This document shows, piece after piece, positions 43,241-52,555 of a stretch of 64,000 nucleotides of DNA. Under the pieces are notes generated by a model. The model was not told where the DNA came from. It ran no database searches and saw only the letters and a program-made list of their open reading frames with translations. The translations under genes and the position numbers were made by a program. The stretch spans positions 1,488,001 to 1,552,000 of the forward strand of contig NZ_CP073115.1 in the NCBI RefSeq assembly GCF_024205705.1. Direction: 5' to 3'. This DNA comes from Neisseria subflava. Lineage in GTDB: Bacteria > Pseudomonadota > Gammaproteobacteria > Burkholderiales > Neisseriaceae. Within the stretch, counting starts at the first letter, position 1. Each line of letters starts with the position of its first letter.

Positions 43241-44026
43241 TTATTGGTGTTCAGAAATAATTTTCAGCATTTGCGCCAATACCTTAGGATTGGCCGCAAC
43301 GATGTCGCCGCTTTCCAACCAGCCTTCATCGCCGGACATATCGGTAACGATACCGCCTGCTTCTTGGACAATCAATGCACCGGCGGCAATATCCCAAGGT
43401 TTGAGGTTGAACTCGAAGAAACCGTCCAAGCGGCCGGCCGCAACGGCACACAAATCCAAAGAAGCCGCGCCTTCACGACGGCCGCCGGCGGTTTTGGCCA
43501 AGAAGTCTTTCAAAATCGCCAGATACTTGTCCATCATGCTTTGATCGACAACAGGGAAGCCGGTACCGATCAGGCAGCGGTTCAATTCGATGCGGTTGGA
43601 AACGCGGATGCGGCGGTCGTTGAGCAACGCGCCTTTGCCGCGGGAAGCCATATATACGTCGTTGCGCTCAGGTGCGTACACCAAAGCTTCTTGCAACACG
43701 CCTTTGTGCAGGAGTGCCATAGAAATGGCGTATTGGGGATGGCCGTGGAGGAAGTTGGTTGTGCCGTCGAGCGGGTCGATAATCCATTCGTACTCGGCGG
43801 TGGCTTTACCGTGGGAGCCGCCTTCTTCGCAAGTGATTTTGTGATGCGGATAGGCTTCTTTGAGCGCTTCCACCAAAATCATTTCGGAGCTGCGGTCAAC
43901 ATCGGAAACGAAGTCGTTGAATGCTTTGCTGTCTACTTTGACGGCATCCAGATTGCCGGCGGCGCGAATCATCATTTGCCCTGCTTTACGGGCGGCTTTG
44001 AAAGCGGTATTTAAAAACGGATTCAT
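43241..44026 (-). CDS. suhB: Inositol-1-monophosphatase SuhB (261 aa)
   Basis: Mg-dependent phosphatase of the IMPase fold with metal ligands in CEEGG near 66-70 and IDPLDGTTNF near 82-91, and a C-terminal KPWDIAAGALIVQEAGG near 208-224. SuhB also assists NusA/NusB antitermination on rRNA operons in E. coli. Divergent from trmJ, the same neighbour as in E. coli. AGGAAG precedes the ATG. Confidence 0.95.
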   Translation of the reverse strand: MNPFLNTAFKAARKAGQMMIRAAGNLDAVKVDSKAFNDFVSDVDRSSEMILVEALKEAYPHHKITCEEGGSHGKATAEYEWIIDPLDGTTNFLHGHPQYAISMALLHKGVLQEALVYAPERNDVYMASRGKGALLNDRRIRVSNRIELNRCLIGTGFPVVDQSMMDKYLAILKDFLAKTAGGRREGAASLDLCAVAAGRLDGFFEFNLKPWDIAAGALIVQEAGGIVTDMSGDEGWLESGDIVAANPKVLAQMLKIISEHQ

Positions 44027-44201
44027 GGTTTTCTTCCTAATTCAGGTAAAATACGCCCTAATGCGCCGAACATGGCACACAAAAGGCTGTTAATCGTTTC
44101 CGATGCTGTTAAAGAACATTTCAGACGGCATGGAAAAAGGCCGTCTGAAAACAAAAAGATGGCGCATTATACCTGATTCCCGTACAAACAGAAAATAAAA
44201 C

Positions 44202-45017
44202 ATGACTTCCGAAAAACCCGCCCTGCCCGCTTACCTGGACAACATCCGCATCATCCTCACTCGCACCAGCCATCCTTCCAATATCGGTTCTGCCGCGCGC
44301 GCCATGAAAACGATGGGCCTGCACAAACTGACCATCGTCGCCCCAAATCTGATGGCAACGCCGATGACGGAAAATCCGCCCGTGTTCGACCCGGAGCGTC
44401 CGCAATCGTTTAAATTACCGGAAGAAAGTTTCATCCTCGCTTCCGGCGCGGCAGACGTTTTGGAAAATGCCATTATTGCCGCTTCTTTGGACGAAGCCCT
44501 TGCCGACACCACCATCGCCTGCGCCCTGACCAGCCGCCGCCGCGAAATTACTGCGCCGCTGCAAACCCCGCGCGAGTTGGTGCCCGAATTACTGCAGGCC
44601 GCCAACCGCGGCGAGAAAGTGGCGCTGGTCTTCGGCAATGAAACTTTCGGTTTGAGCATCGAAGAAGTCCAAGCCTGCAACCGACTGATGACCATCAACG
44701 GCAATCCCGACTATTTCTCGCTCAACCTCGCCCAAGCCGTGCAGGTTGTGTGCTACGAAATCTTCAGCCAAACCGATTCGCCCATGACCCATCTGCAACA
44801 AGAAGACCACGCTGCGACCCACGAGCAAATCAAAGGCATGGTCGCCCACATGGAAAGCGTGATGAACGACATCGGCTTTTTCAACCGCCGCAACGGCGAG
44901 CGCCTGATGCGCCGTATGCAGAGCCTGTTCGGACGCGCCAACACGCAAACCGAAGACATCGACATCCTGCGCGGTTTTTTCAATACCGTCAGCCACCGTA
45001 TCCATAAAAAAGACTGA
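44202..45017 (+). CDS. trmJ: tRNA (Cm32/Um32) methyltransferase TrmJ (271 aa)
   Basis: SPOUT-class methyltransferase of the TrmH/TrmJ group. ILTRTSHPSNIGSAARAMKTMG near 18-39 (read in parts), LVFGNETFGLS near 142-152 and YFSLNLAQAVQVVCYEI near 168-184 are the three SPOUT motifs, with a knot at the C-terminal half of the domain. A helical C-terminal extension follows. It is divergent from suhB, and the region between them holds DUS copies near 44120-44150. Confidence 0.93.
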   Translation: MTSEKPALPAYLDNIRIILTRTSHPSNIGSAARAMKTMGLHKLTIVAPNLMATPMTENPPVFDPERPQSFKLPEESFILASGAADVLENAIIAASLDEALADTTIACALTSRRREITAPLQTPRELVPELLQAANRGEKVALVFGNETFGLSIEEVQACNRLMTINGNPDYFSLNLAQAVQVVCYEIFSQTDSPMTHLQQEDHAATHEQIKGMVAHMESVMNDIGFFNRRNGERLMRRMQSLFGRANTQTEDIDILRGFFNTVSHRIHKKD

Positions 45018-45019
45018 TT

Positions 45020-45056
45020 AAGGCCGTCTGAAAACATTTCCAGCTTTTCAGACGGC
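45020..45056 (+). terminator. DUS-pair hairpin after trmJ
   Basis: AAGGCCGTCTGAAAAC with CTTTTCAGACGGC, one AG-type and one AT-type uptake sequence facing each other. Confidence 0.65.
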
Positions 45057-45077
45057 ATGACTGATATTCGGATAAGC

Positions 45078-45926
45078 ATGAATTACGCCCTAGACGCATT
45101 ATGGTGGAAACTCACCAGCCAACCCGTCCGCGACCTCGCCTCGCTGCTGACTGCGCCGCCTTTGTGGCAAAGCGGTTGCGAATTGAGCGTGCGCGAACTA
45201 CTGGGAGAACTCGGTTTCCGCTACCTTTTGGCATTGGATGCCGATCCCGCGCCGCTGAATGAACACCTTGCCCAACGCGCCCCATTCGGGCACCGCCTCG
45301 GCATTTATGCCGAAGAGCTGCTGGCTTTTTGGTTTGCCAACGCGCCGCACGCCAAACTGCACGCATACAACCTGCCCGTTTTTTCAGACGGCCAAACCTT
45401 AGGCGCCGCGGATTTTGTCGTTTCCCTCAACCAACAGCCCTACCATATCGAGCTGGCGTGTAAATACTACGGCGGCAACCAAGTGCAAAACCTGCGCGGC
45501 CTCAACCCTAAAGACACGCTGACGGACAAAGCCGCCAAACTGGTGCAGCAATCCCAGCTGCTACATACACCGCAAGGCAAAGCGACCTTAGCCGCACAAG
45601 GCCTGCCGGAGAACCCTCTCCCTGCTTCCATCGTGCGCGGCATCGGATTTTTTCCACACGGTTTCCATGCTTTTGAGCCACCGCTTAATCCATACGGCTG
45701 GCGCGGCGTCTATATTCAAGATTGGGCGGAATACGGGTTTGAACGCCAAGAAGCCCGCTACCATCTGCTCGACCGCATGGCCTATCTCGCGCCTGCGCGT
45801 GTTGCCGAAACCGAAACATTAAACGCAACCGAAATCCGCCGTATCGACCAAGGCTTGATTGCCGTTTTGGAATTACGGCCGGACGGCTTTTGGCACGAAA
45901 TCGAACGCATCATGAAGGCCGTCTGA
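45078..45926 (+). CDS. DUF1853 family protein (282 aa)
   Basis: Soluble protein with features of DUF1853: LLGELGFRYLLALDADP near 45-61, GIYAEELLAFWF near 81-92, LGAADFVV near 113-120, HIELACKYY near 129-137. The E-x-K type pattern of the last motif is reminiscent of a restriction-endonuclease-like fold, which is inference. Start at 45078 (MNYALDALWW) has GGATAAG upstream; the frame opens seven codons earlier. The stop is part of an uptake sequence (KAV-stop). Confidence 0.8.
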   Translation: MNYALDALWWKLTSQPVRDLASLLTAPPLWQSGCELSVRELLGELGFRYLLALDADPAPLNEHLAQRAPFGHRLGIYAEELLAFWFANAPHAKLHAYNLPVFSDGQTLGAADFVVSLNQQPYHIELACKYYGGNQVQNLRGLNPKDTLTDKAAKLVQQSQLLHTPQGKATLAAQGLPENPLPASIVRGIGFFPHGFHAFEPPLNPYGWRGVYIQDWAEYGFERQEARYHLLDRMAYLAPARVAETETLNATEIRRIDQGLIAVLELRPDGFWHEIERIMKAV

Positions 45927-45961
45927 AACCATTTACCCACTTTAAGAGAACCCATTACATT

Positions 45962-47221
45962 ATGAACGCCGCACAACTCGACCATACCGCCAAAGTTTTG
46001 GCTGAAATGCTGACTTTCAAACAGCCTTCCGATGCCGTCCTCTCCGCCTATTTCCGCGAACACAAAAAGCTCGGCCGCCAAGACCGCCACGAAATCGCCG
46101 AAACCGCCTTTGCCGCGCTGCGCCACTATCAAAAAATCAGCACTGCCCTGCGCCGTCCGCACGCACAGCCGCGCAAAGCCGCTCTCGCCGCACTGGTTCT
46201 CGGCAGAAGCACCAACATCAGCCAAATCAAAGACCTGCTTGATGAAGAAGAAACAGAGTTCCTCGGCAATTTGAAAGCCCGCAAAACCGAGTTTTCAGAC
46301 GGCCTGAATACCGCCGCAGAATTGCCGCAATGGCTGGTGGAACAACTGCAACAGCATTGGAGCGAAGAAGAAATCCTCGCCTTCGGCCGCAGCATCAACC
46401 AACCTGCCCCGCTCGACATCCGCGTCAATACCTTGAAAGGCAAACGCGATAAAGTGCTGCCATTGTTGCAAGCCGAAAGTGCCGATGCAGAGGCAACGCC
46501 TTATTCGTCTTGGGGCATCCGCCTGAAAAACAAAATCGCGCTTAACAAACACGAACTGTTTTTGGACGGTACACTGGAAGTCCAAGACGAAGGCAGCCAG
46601 CTGCTTGCCTTATTGGTGGGCGCAAAACGCGGCGAAATCATTGTCGATTTCTGTGCCGGCGCCGGCGGTAAAACCTTGGCTGTCGGTGCGCAAATGGCCA
46701 ACAAAGGCAGAATCTACGCCTTCGATATTGCCGAAAAACGCCTTGCCAATCTCAGACCGCGCATGACCCGCGCCGGACTGACCAACATTCACTCCGAACG
46801 CATCAGCAGCGAACACGATACCCGTATTGCCCGACTGGCAGGCAAAGCCGACCGTGTGTTGGTGGACGCTCCCTGCTCCGGTCTGGGTACTTTACGCCGC
46901 AATCCCGACCTTAAATACCGCCAATCCGCCGAGACCGTAGCCAACCTTTTGGAACAGCAACACAGCATCCTCGATGCCGCCTCCAAACTGGTGAAACCGC
47001 AAGGCCGTTTGGTGTACGCCACCTGCAGCGTGTTGCCGGAAGAAAACGAGCTGCAAGTCGAACGTTTCCTGTCCGAGCATCCCGAGTTTGAACTCGTCAA
47101 CTGCGCCGAACTGCTGCAAAGCCTGAAGATCGATTTGGATACCGGAAAATACCTGCGCCTCAACTCCGGAGAACACCAAACCGACGGCTTCTTTGCCGCT
47201 GTATTGCAACGTAAGGATTAA
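45962..47221 (+). CDS. RsmB/NOP-family rRNA cytosine-C5 methyltransferase (419 aa)
   Basis: SAM-dependent m5C methyltransferase. An N-terminal helical NusB-like region (about 1-95) precedes the Rossmann domain with DFCAGAGGKTLAVGAQM near 230-246, motif IV DAPCSGLGTLRR near 302-313 and motif VI YATCSVLPEENELQV near 357-371 with the catalytic Cys. It is closest to RsmB (Sun), although the N-terminal part is shorter than in E. coli (429). The start MNAAQLDHT at 45962 has AAGAGAA upstream. It follows the DUF1853 gene by 35 bases. Confidence 0.87.
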   Translation: MNAAQLDHTAKVLAEMLTFKQPSDAVLSAYFREHKKLGRQDRHEIAETAFAALRHYQKISTALRRPHAQPRKAALAALVLGRSTNISQIKDLLDEEETEFLGNLKARKTEFSDGLNTAAELPQWLVEQLQQHWSEEEILAFGRSINQPAPLDIRVNTLKGKRDKVLPLLQAESADAEATPYSSWGIRLKNKIALNKHELFLDGTLEVQDEGSQLLALLVGAKRGEIIVDFCAGAGGKTLAVGAQMANKGRIYAFDIAEKRLANLRPRMTRAGLTNIHSERISSEHDTRIARLAGKADRVLVDAPCSGLGTLRRNPDLKYRQSAETVANLLEQQHSILDAASKLVKPQGRLVYATCSVLPEENELQVERFLSEHPEFELVNCAELLQSLKIDLDTGKYLRLNSGEHQTDGFFAAVLQRKD

Positions 47222-47226
47222 GGTTG

Positions 47227-47264
47227 AAAAAGGCCGTCTGAAATCCTTTCAGACGGCCTTTTTG
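47227..47264 (+). terminator. DUS-pair terminator of the methyltransferase gene
   Basis: AAAAAGGCCGTCTGAAA and TTTCAGACGGCCTTTTT with T-run, just past the stop. Confidence 0.88.
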
Positions 47265-47485
47265 ATAGATTTTTTACATTAAAATCATTAGAAACGATAG
47301 TCGCGCTCTGCAATAATATACTTTAAGGCATGTATCTCGACCTTTTATCAGAATATTGTGAAAAGCTGGAAAAAATGCTCTATGCTTTGTAAATGTATGT
47401 GTTCTCGTTCAAAATTCGCCCGGTCATGCCTCAGGCGATACCCGATACGGACAACGATAATATATAAATCATTTGGTTAAAAATC

Positions 47486-48754
47486 ATGTCGCATATTTAT
47501 TCTTCCCCCACAAAGCCCCGTTTATTGTCATCGGCCGTTGCCGTCGCCTGCTGTCTGCTGCCGTTTCAGACGGCCTCTGCATACAGCCTGCAAGACATCC
47601 TCAGGGACGCTTTAATCAGCGATCCGATTGTGCGTGAAGCCAAAGCCACTCAAGAAGCTGCGCAAAGCACGACCAAAGCCACGCGTGCGCGCCATTATCC
47701 TGTCGTTACCCTGACCGGCACGAAAGTGCTGGCGCAACACAATAAATACAACAGCAACAATATGGATGACGGTATCGGCGTGCGCGGCAGCGTGAACATT
47801 TACTCATGGGGTGCGATTGAAGCCGCCGTCCGCCGCGACCGCAGCCGCGAAGAATACTATCAACACAAATACACCGAAAGCCAAGAGCAGCTGGGCAGCG
47901 ATATCGGCCGCCTCTACCTGAGCGCATTACGTGCAAAAGAAACCCTGATCCTCAACGAACAGACTTTGGCACGCCATAACGCCCTCATAAAAACCCTGAC
48001 CACAATCGTCAAACAGGATGCCGGCCGCCACTTTGAACTGATTGAAGCGCGCGCACGCCAGCTGCAAGTAGCCAACATTATCGCCCAACAACGCCGCACC
48101 ATGGATTTGGCTCTGAGCCGTCTGTCCCGCTATACCTCGCGCCAACTGACCGCCAACGATTTGGAAGATCCGTTTAAAAACGACACAGCAAAATCCATCA
48201 GCGAACGCTTCAACAACCCCAACCGCAATAATAATCCGTCCTATCAGGCACAATTGGCCGAACGCGACAGCGTCCGTGCCGATTTGGACGCTTCCAAAGC
48301 CGAACGCCTGCCTGCCCTCAATTTGGAAGGCAGTGCAACGCGCAACACCAGACAGCTTTATTTAAACGTTGCATGGAATGTGCTGGATATTGCCGCAAGA
48401 CACAATGTGGAACGCAATGCCAAATCATTGATTGCCGCAGAAGCCAAGTCCGAACAAATCCTGCGCGACATGAACGAACGCGTTCAAACTTCCGCCATCG
48501 ATATGCAAGAAAGCGAACAGCGTACCGCATTAACAGCTCAACATATTCTCGCTCAAAAAGATGTTATCAAAGCCTATGAAATGCAATTTAGAGTTGCAAG
48601 ACGTACGCTGACCGACGTTTTGAGTGCATACAGCGAGTTGTCCTCCATCGAGCAGGATTATGTTGCCGCCCGCAACGATTTCCGCGATGCGGCGCTCGAC
48701 TATTTAAATACTCAGGCCAAAATCTCCGCTTGGGTCGGTTTGGCAAAAAAATAA
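47486..48754 (+). CDS. Type I secretion outer-membrane protein, TolC/LapE family (422 aa)
   Basis: Outer-membrane efflux tunnel of a type I system. Signal peptide MSHIYSSPTKPRLL...FQTASA (cut near residue 33); two outer membrane factor repeats follow, with typical TolC-like helix stretches (DPIVREAKATQEAAQ; TRARHYPVVTLTG) and a second half starting NPSYQAQLAERDS. It is the first of three same-strand genes (TolC-like, ABC, HlyD-like) with 43 and 89-base gaps. An uptake sequence is embedded in the signal-peptide codons. Confidence 0.88.
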   Translation: MSHIYSSPTKPRLLSSAVAVACCLLPFQTASAYSLQDILRDALISDPIVREAKATQEAAQSTTKATRARHYPVVTLTGTKVLAQHNKYNSNNMDDGIGVRGSVNIYSWGAIEAAVRRDRSREEYYQHKYTESQEQLGSDIGRLYLSALRAKETLILNEQTLARHNALIKTLTTIVKQDAGRHFELIEARARQLQVANIIAQQRRTMDLALSRLSRYTSRQLTANDLEDPFKNDTAKSISERFNNPNRNNNPSYQAQLAERDSVRADLDASKAERLPALNLEGSATRNTRQLYLNVAWNVLDIAARHNVERNAKSLIAAEAKSEQILRDMNERVQTSAIDMQESEQRTALTAQHILAQKDVIKAYEMQFRVARRTLTDVLSAYSELSSIEQDYVAARNDFRDAALDYLNTQAKISAWVGLAKK

Positions 48755-48797
48755 AGCCATATCCGCCGGTTAAATCAAAAACATTACGCGAAAAAAT

Positions 48798-51011
48798 ATG
48801 AAAGCCATCATTGAACACATCGTTTTAGTGACCCGCCTTTTAGGTGCGCCCGTATCCGAAGCCGCTTTGTCCGCCGAAGTCGTGCGCGACAAAAAGCTCA
48901 AGGTCAACTATCACTCACTGGTCGAAGTCCTGCGCAGCCACGGCTTTGAAAACACCTTATCCAAACGCAATCTGGAAGACATTCCCTCGCTCGCCGTGCC
49001 GGTCATGATTATCCTGCACAACGAAGAGGCAGCGGTCATCACCCAAATCGAAGGCTCCGGTCAAGAGCGCAAATACCATATCCGCCAAGTTGACGGTTTG
49101 GAACAGGAACTCAGCCATGAGCAGCTTTCCGGCCTGTATTTGGGCTACTGCTGGTTTATCAAACCCAAAATGGCGACCGATATGCGCTCGGAGCTGCCTG
49201 AATACCATCTGCCCAAAGCATGGTTTTGGAAAGTCATTTGGCGTTTCCGCAGCTACTACTACCAAGTCATTTTGGCCACCATCATCATCAACTTCCTTGC
49301 GCTCGTCAGCTCCCTGTATGTGATGAACGTGTACGACCGCGTGATTCCCAATCAGGCCTATGAAACCTTGTGGGTATTGAGCATCGGCGTGGTCTTGGCG
49401 ATTTTGTTTGAGTTTGCCGCCAAGATGATTCGCGGTCATTTGACCGATATTGCCGGTAAAAAAGCTGACCTGATCATCAGCTCCGCCCTGTTCCGTCGCG
49501 TGATGGCATTGCGTTTGGCAGACCGTCCTGCTTCCTCCGGTTCATACGCCAGCAATTTGCGCGAATTTGAAGCCGTGCGCGAGTTTATGACCAGTGCCAG
49601 CTTGTTGACCATCGTCGACTTGCCTTTCCTGTTGCTGTTTATCTTCGTGATTTCCATGGTCGGCGGCAAACTGGCACTCGTTCCCCTGACCATCATTCCG
49701 ATTGTCGTGATTGTCGGTTTTGTCGTACAACGCCCGCTCTCTCGCCACATCAATGAATCGATGAAAGAAGGTTCGCAACGCTCCGGCCTTGCCGTTGAAG
49801 CCATCGAAGGCATCGAAACCCTGAAAACCAACAACGCCACATCTTGGGCGCAACAACGTTGGGATGAATACACCGCCAAAACTTCTGCTTCTTCCATCAA
49901 AGTCAAGGACACCAGCAACTTCATGGTCAACTTCGCCGTTGCCATGCAGCAGCTCAATACTGTCTTTTTGGTCGTTGTCGGTACCTATCTGATTCATGCC
50001 GACAACCATGCGGAACGAATTACCATGGGTGCTTTGATTGCCTCCGTGATTCTGTCCGGCCGCGCCTTGGCGCCGTTGGCACAAATCGCTGGTTTGGCCA
50101 CCCGCTTCCAACAGGCCAAACTTGCCCTCAAAGGCGTAAACGACATCGTTACCCGCCCTATCGAGCGCAATCCGGAACGCAAATATATTACTTTGGACAA
50201 CGTTCAAGGCAATATTACCTTTGAAAACGTATCGTTCAAATATCAAGCCGACAACAACAGCGCCGTCGAAGATTTGCGCCTGACCATCAAACCGGGAGAA
50301 AAAGTCGGTATTTTGGGCCGTATCGGCAGCGGTAAAAGCACCATGCTCAAACTGGCCAGCGGTCTGTACGATACCGAAAAAGGCAACGTTACCCTTGACG
50401 GCGTCGATATGCGCCAGCTTGACCCCAACTTCCTGCGCGATCAAGTCCTGCTGTTGAGCCAATCGCCACGCCTGTTCCTCGGCACATTGCGTGAAAACAT
50501 GGACTTGGCGCGTACCGGTAGCTATTCTACCGACCAAGACTTACTGACTGCGCTCAACCGTTTCGGCCTCGACAAAATCATCCGCAACCATCCGCGCGGT
50601 TTGGATATGCCTTTGGGTGAAGACGGTTTGGGCTTGTCAGGCGGTCAAAAACAAATCATCGCCCTGGCGCGCATGACCTTGCGCAATCCGAAAGTCGTCC
50701 TACTGGACGAACCGACCACCAGCCTGGACCAGGCTACCGAACGTATGGCGCTCAATGCCATCGCCCAATGGGGTCGCAACCGCACCATGCTTTTGGTAAC
50801 CCACCGTCCGCAAGTGCTGCAAATCGTCAACCGCATCATTGTGATGGACAATGGTAAAGTCGTAATGGACGGTCCGCGCGACCTGGTATTGCAAAAACTC
50901 ATGCAAAACGAACAGGCCAAAGCAGCCAACGTCAAACAACAACAGCAACAAGCTGCCGCCGCCAAACAGCAACAACAAGCTGCCACAGCCCCTCAATCGG
51001 CAGCACAATAA
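48798..51011 (+). CDS. Type I secretion ABC transporter, LapB type (737 aa)
   Basis: Inner-membrane ABC exporter. The N-terminal C39-like domain (1-130) lacks the catalytic Cys, as in HlyB/LapB exporters that do not cleave a leader. The membrane domain (about 150-430) is followed by the ATPase with Walker A GRIGSGKST near 508-516, LSGGQ at 613-617 and Walker B VVLLDEPTTSLD near 633-644. The tail (about 713-737) is glutamine/alanine repeats. With the TolC-like and HlyD-like proteins it forms a full type I system, probably for a large RTX-type adhesin. No substrate gene is adjacent. Confidence 0.92.
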   Translation: MKAIIEHIVLVTRLLGAPVSEAALSAEVVRDKKLKVNYHSLVEVLRSHGFENTLSKRNLEDIPSLAVPVMIILHNEEAAVITQIEGSGQERKYHIRQVDGLEQELSHEQLSGLYLGYCWFIKPKMATDMRSELPEYHLPKAWFWKVIWRFRSYYYQVILATIIINFLALVSSLYVMNVYDRVIPNQAYETLWVLSIGVVLAILFEFAAKMIRGHLTDIAGKKADLIISSALFRRVMALRLADRPASSGSYASNLREFEAVREFMTSASLLTIVDLPFLLLFIFVISMVGGKLALVPLTIIPIVVIVGFVVQRPLSRHINESMKEGSQRSGLAVEAIEGIETLKTNNATSWAQQRWDEYTAKTSASSIKVKDTSNFMVNFAVAMQQLNTVFLVVVGTYLIHADNHAERITMGALIASVILSGRALAPLAQIAGLATRFQQAKLALKGVNDIVTRPIERNPERKYITLDNVQGNITFENVSFKYQADNNSAVEDLRLTIKPGEKVGILGRIGSGKSTMLKLASGLYDTEKGNVTLDGVDMRQLDPNFLRDQVLLLSQSPRLFLGTLRENMDLARTGSYSTDQDLLTALNRFGLDKIIRNHPRGLDMPLGEDGLGLSGGQKQIIALARMTLRNPKVVLLDEPTTSLDQATERMALNAIAQWGRNRTMLLVTHRPQVLQIVNRIIVMDNGKVVMDGPRDLVLQKLMQNEQAKAANVKQQQQQAAAAKQQQQAATAPQSAAQ

Positions 51012-51017
51012 AGCAAA

Positions 51018-51056
51018 AGGCCGTCTGAAAATCTACTTACCCTTTCAGACGGCCTG
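51018..51056 (+). terminator. DUS inverted pair between lapB-like and hlyD-like genes
   Basis: AAAGGCCGTCTGAAAA and TTTCAGACGGCCT, in the gap of the secretion operon. It may attenuate rather than end transcription. Confidence 0.6.
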
Positions 51057-51100
51057 CCCTAATGGTTAAAATCCACCAAACACAATATAGATACACGATT

Positions 51101-52330
51101 ATGAGCCGCGAAAACAACGTCAAATCCAAAGACCTGCACCTCATCAACGACCTCAATGCTGCCCTTCAAAAAGAAAAACACAGTGGCCAGTTTATTGTCA
51201 TCATCCTGTTTTTTATTCTGATGATTGTCTTCGTTATTTGGGCTTACAACAGCCCTGTCGAAGAAGTTACCCGTGGCAACGGCAATATCATTCCTAGCAG
51301 CCGTGAGCAAGTAATCCAAAGCCTGGATCCCGGCATCGTAACCGAAATCATGGTTAAAGAAGGCGATATGGTCGAGAAAGATCAGATTCTGATGAAACTC
51401 GACGACACACGCAGCTCCGCCGTTTTGCGCGAAAGCAAAGCCAAAGTCGCAAACCTCGAAGCCACTATTGCCCGCCTTAAAGCCGAAGCCTACGGCACCA
51501 AGCTCTCCTTCCCAGACAGCGTGAGCCCTGAGCTTCGCCGTCGCGAAATTGCCGCCTACAAAGCACGCCGCCAAGTCATGGTGGATGCCATCAACGGCCT
51601 ATCCAAAAGCAAGGCCGCACTTGATCGAGAGATTGCCATTACTGCTCCTCTTGTTTCCGAAGGTTATGTTTCCGAAGTCGAACTTTTAAGAATGCGCCGA
51701 GATTCCGCAGACTTGGCTACTCAAATCTCCGAACGCCGCAACCGTTACAAAGCCGATGCCAACAACGAACTCTTGCAAGCCGAATCCGAGCTGGCTCAAT
51801 CCAAAGAAAACGTTGCCATGCGTGCCGACCCGGTTGAACGCTCGCAAATCCGCGCGCCTATGCGCGGCATCGTCAAAGGCATAAAAGTCACGACCATCGG
51901 CGGCGTTGTGAACGCAGGCGAAGACATCATGCAAATCGTCCCGGTTGACGACAAACTGCTGGTCGAAGCCTATATCCGTCCGCAAGACATTGCCTTTATC
52001 CGCGCAGGCCAACCTGCATTGGTTAAAGTCAGCGCATACGACTACTCCATCTACGGCGGTTTGGAAGGCAAGGTTACCCTCGTTGGTGCCGATACCGTCA
52101 GCAACTCCATGCAAAACCGTGCCAACGACTTGAAACTCGACCCGAACCAAGTTTATTACCGTGTTCTCGTCCAAACCGAAAACAACTCCCTGAAAGACAA
52201 AAACGGCAAACCTATGCCGATTATTCCGGGTATGGTCGCAACGGTGGACATCAAAACCGGCGAAAAAACCATCTTCCAATACCTGATCAAACCGATTACG
52301 CGCATGAAACAAGCGTTAAGCGAACGCTAA
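51101..52330 (+). CDS. HlyD-family type I secretion adaptor, LapC type (409 aa)
   Basis: Membrane-fusion protein. One N-terminal anchor (FIVIILFFILMIVFVIWAY, about 31-49), then the lipoyl/coiled-coil region with GIVTEIMVKEGDMVEKDQIL and long helices, and the C-terminal MVATVDIKTGEKTIFQYLI typical of HlyD. It connects the LapB-like ABC protein to the TolC-like tunnel. Start 51101 (MSREN) is preferred; another ATG at 51062 would add 13 residues, and neither has a clear ribosome site. Confidence 0.9.
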   Translation: MSRENNVKSKDLHLINDLNAALQKEKHSGQFIVIILFFILMIVFVIWAYNSPVEEVTRGNGNIIPSSREQVIQSLDPGIVTEIMVKEGDMVEKDQILMKLDDTRSSAVLRESKAKVANLEATIARLKAEAYGTKLSFPDSVSPELRRREIAAYKARRQVMVDAINGLSKSKAALDREIAITAPLVSEGYVSEVELLRMRRDSADLATQISERRNRYKADANNELLQAESELAQSKENVAMRADPVERSQIRAPMRGIVKGIKVTTIGGVVNAGEDIMQIVPVDDKLLVEAYIRPQDIAFIRAGQPALVKVSAYDYSIYGGLEGKVTLVGADTVSNSMQNRANDLKLDPNQVYYRVLVQTENNSLKDKNGKPMPIIPGMVATVDIKTGEKTIFQYLIKPITRMKQALSER

Positions 52331-52343
52331 TCGATAAACCGAT

Positions 52344-52378
52344 AAAAGGCCGTCTGAAAATTTTCAGACGGCCTTTTA
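52344..52378 (+). terminator. DUS-pair terminator of the secretion operon
   Basis: AAAAGGCCGTCTGAAAA with TTTTCAGACGGCCTTTT and T/A-rich tail. It marks the left edge of the A/T-rich insert. Confidence 0.85.
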
Positions 52379-52555
52379 TATTATATAATTAATCAAATTC
52401 ATTTTTGATATAACATTATTAACCTAAAAGTAAATATCATTATTCTATAAATGAATAAAAATTAATTAATTTTATTAATCTATCTGCATTGCCTATGATA
52501 AATAGCATTGCTTTATTTCTAAAATGGATTTTATCACATAGAAATAGGAAAAGTT

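Noticed and set aside
44120..44150. Outward-facing DUS copies between suhB and trmJ as a terminator
   Set aside because: The AT- and AG-type copies lie between two divergent start regions, where a terminator makes little sense.
47356..47386. TTGTGA and TATGCT as promoter of the secretion operon
   Set aside because: The 19-base spacer is long and both hexamers are weak.
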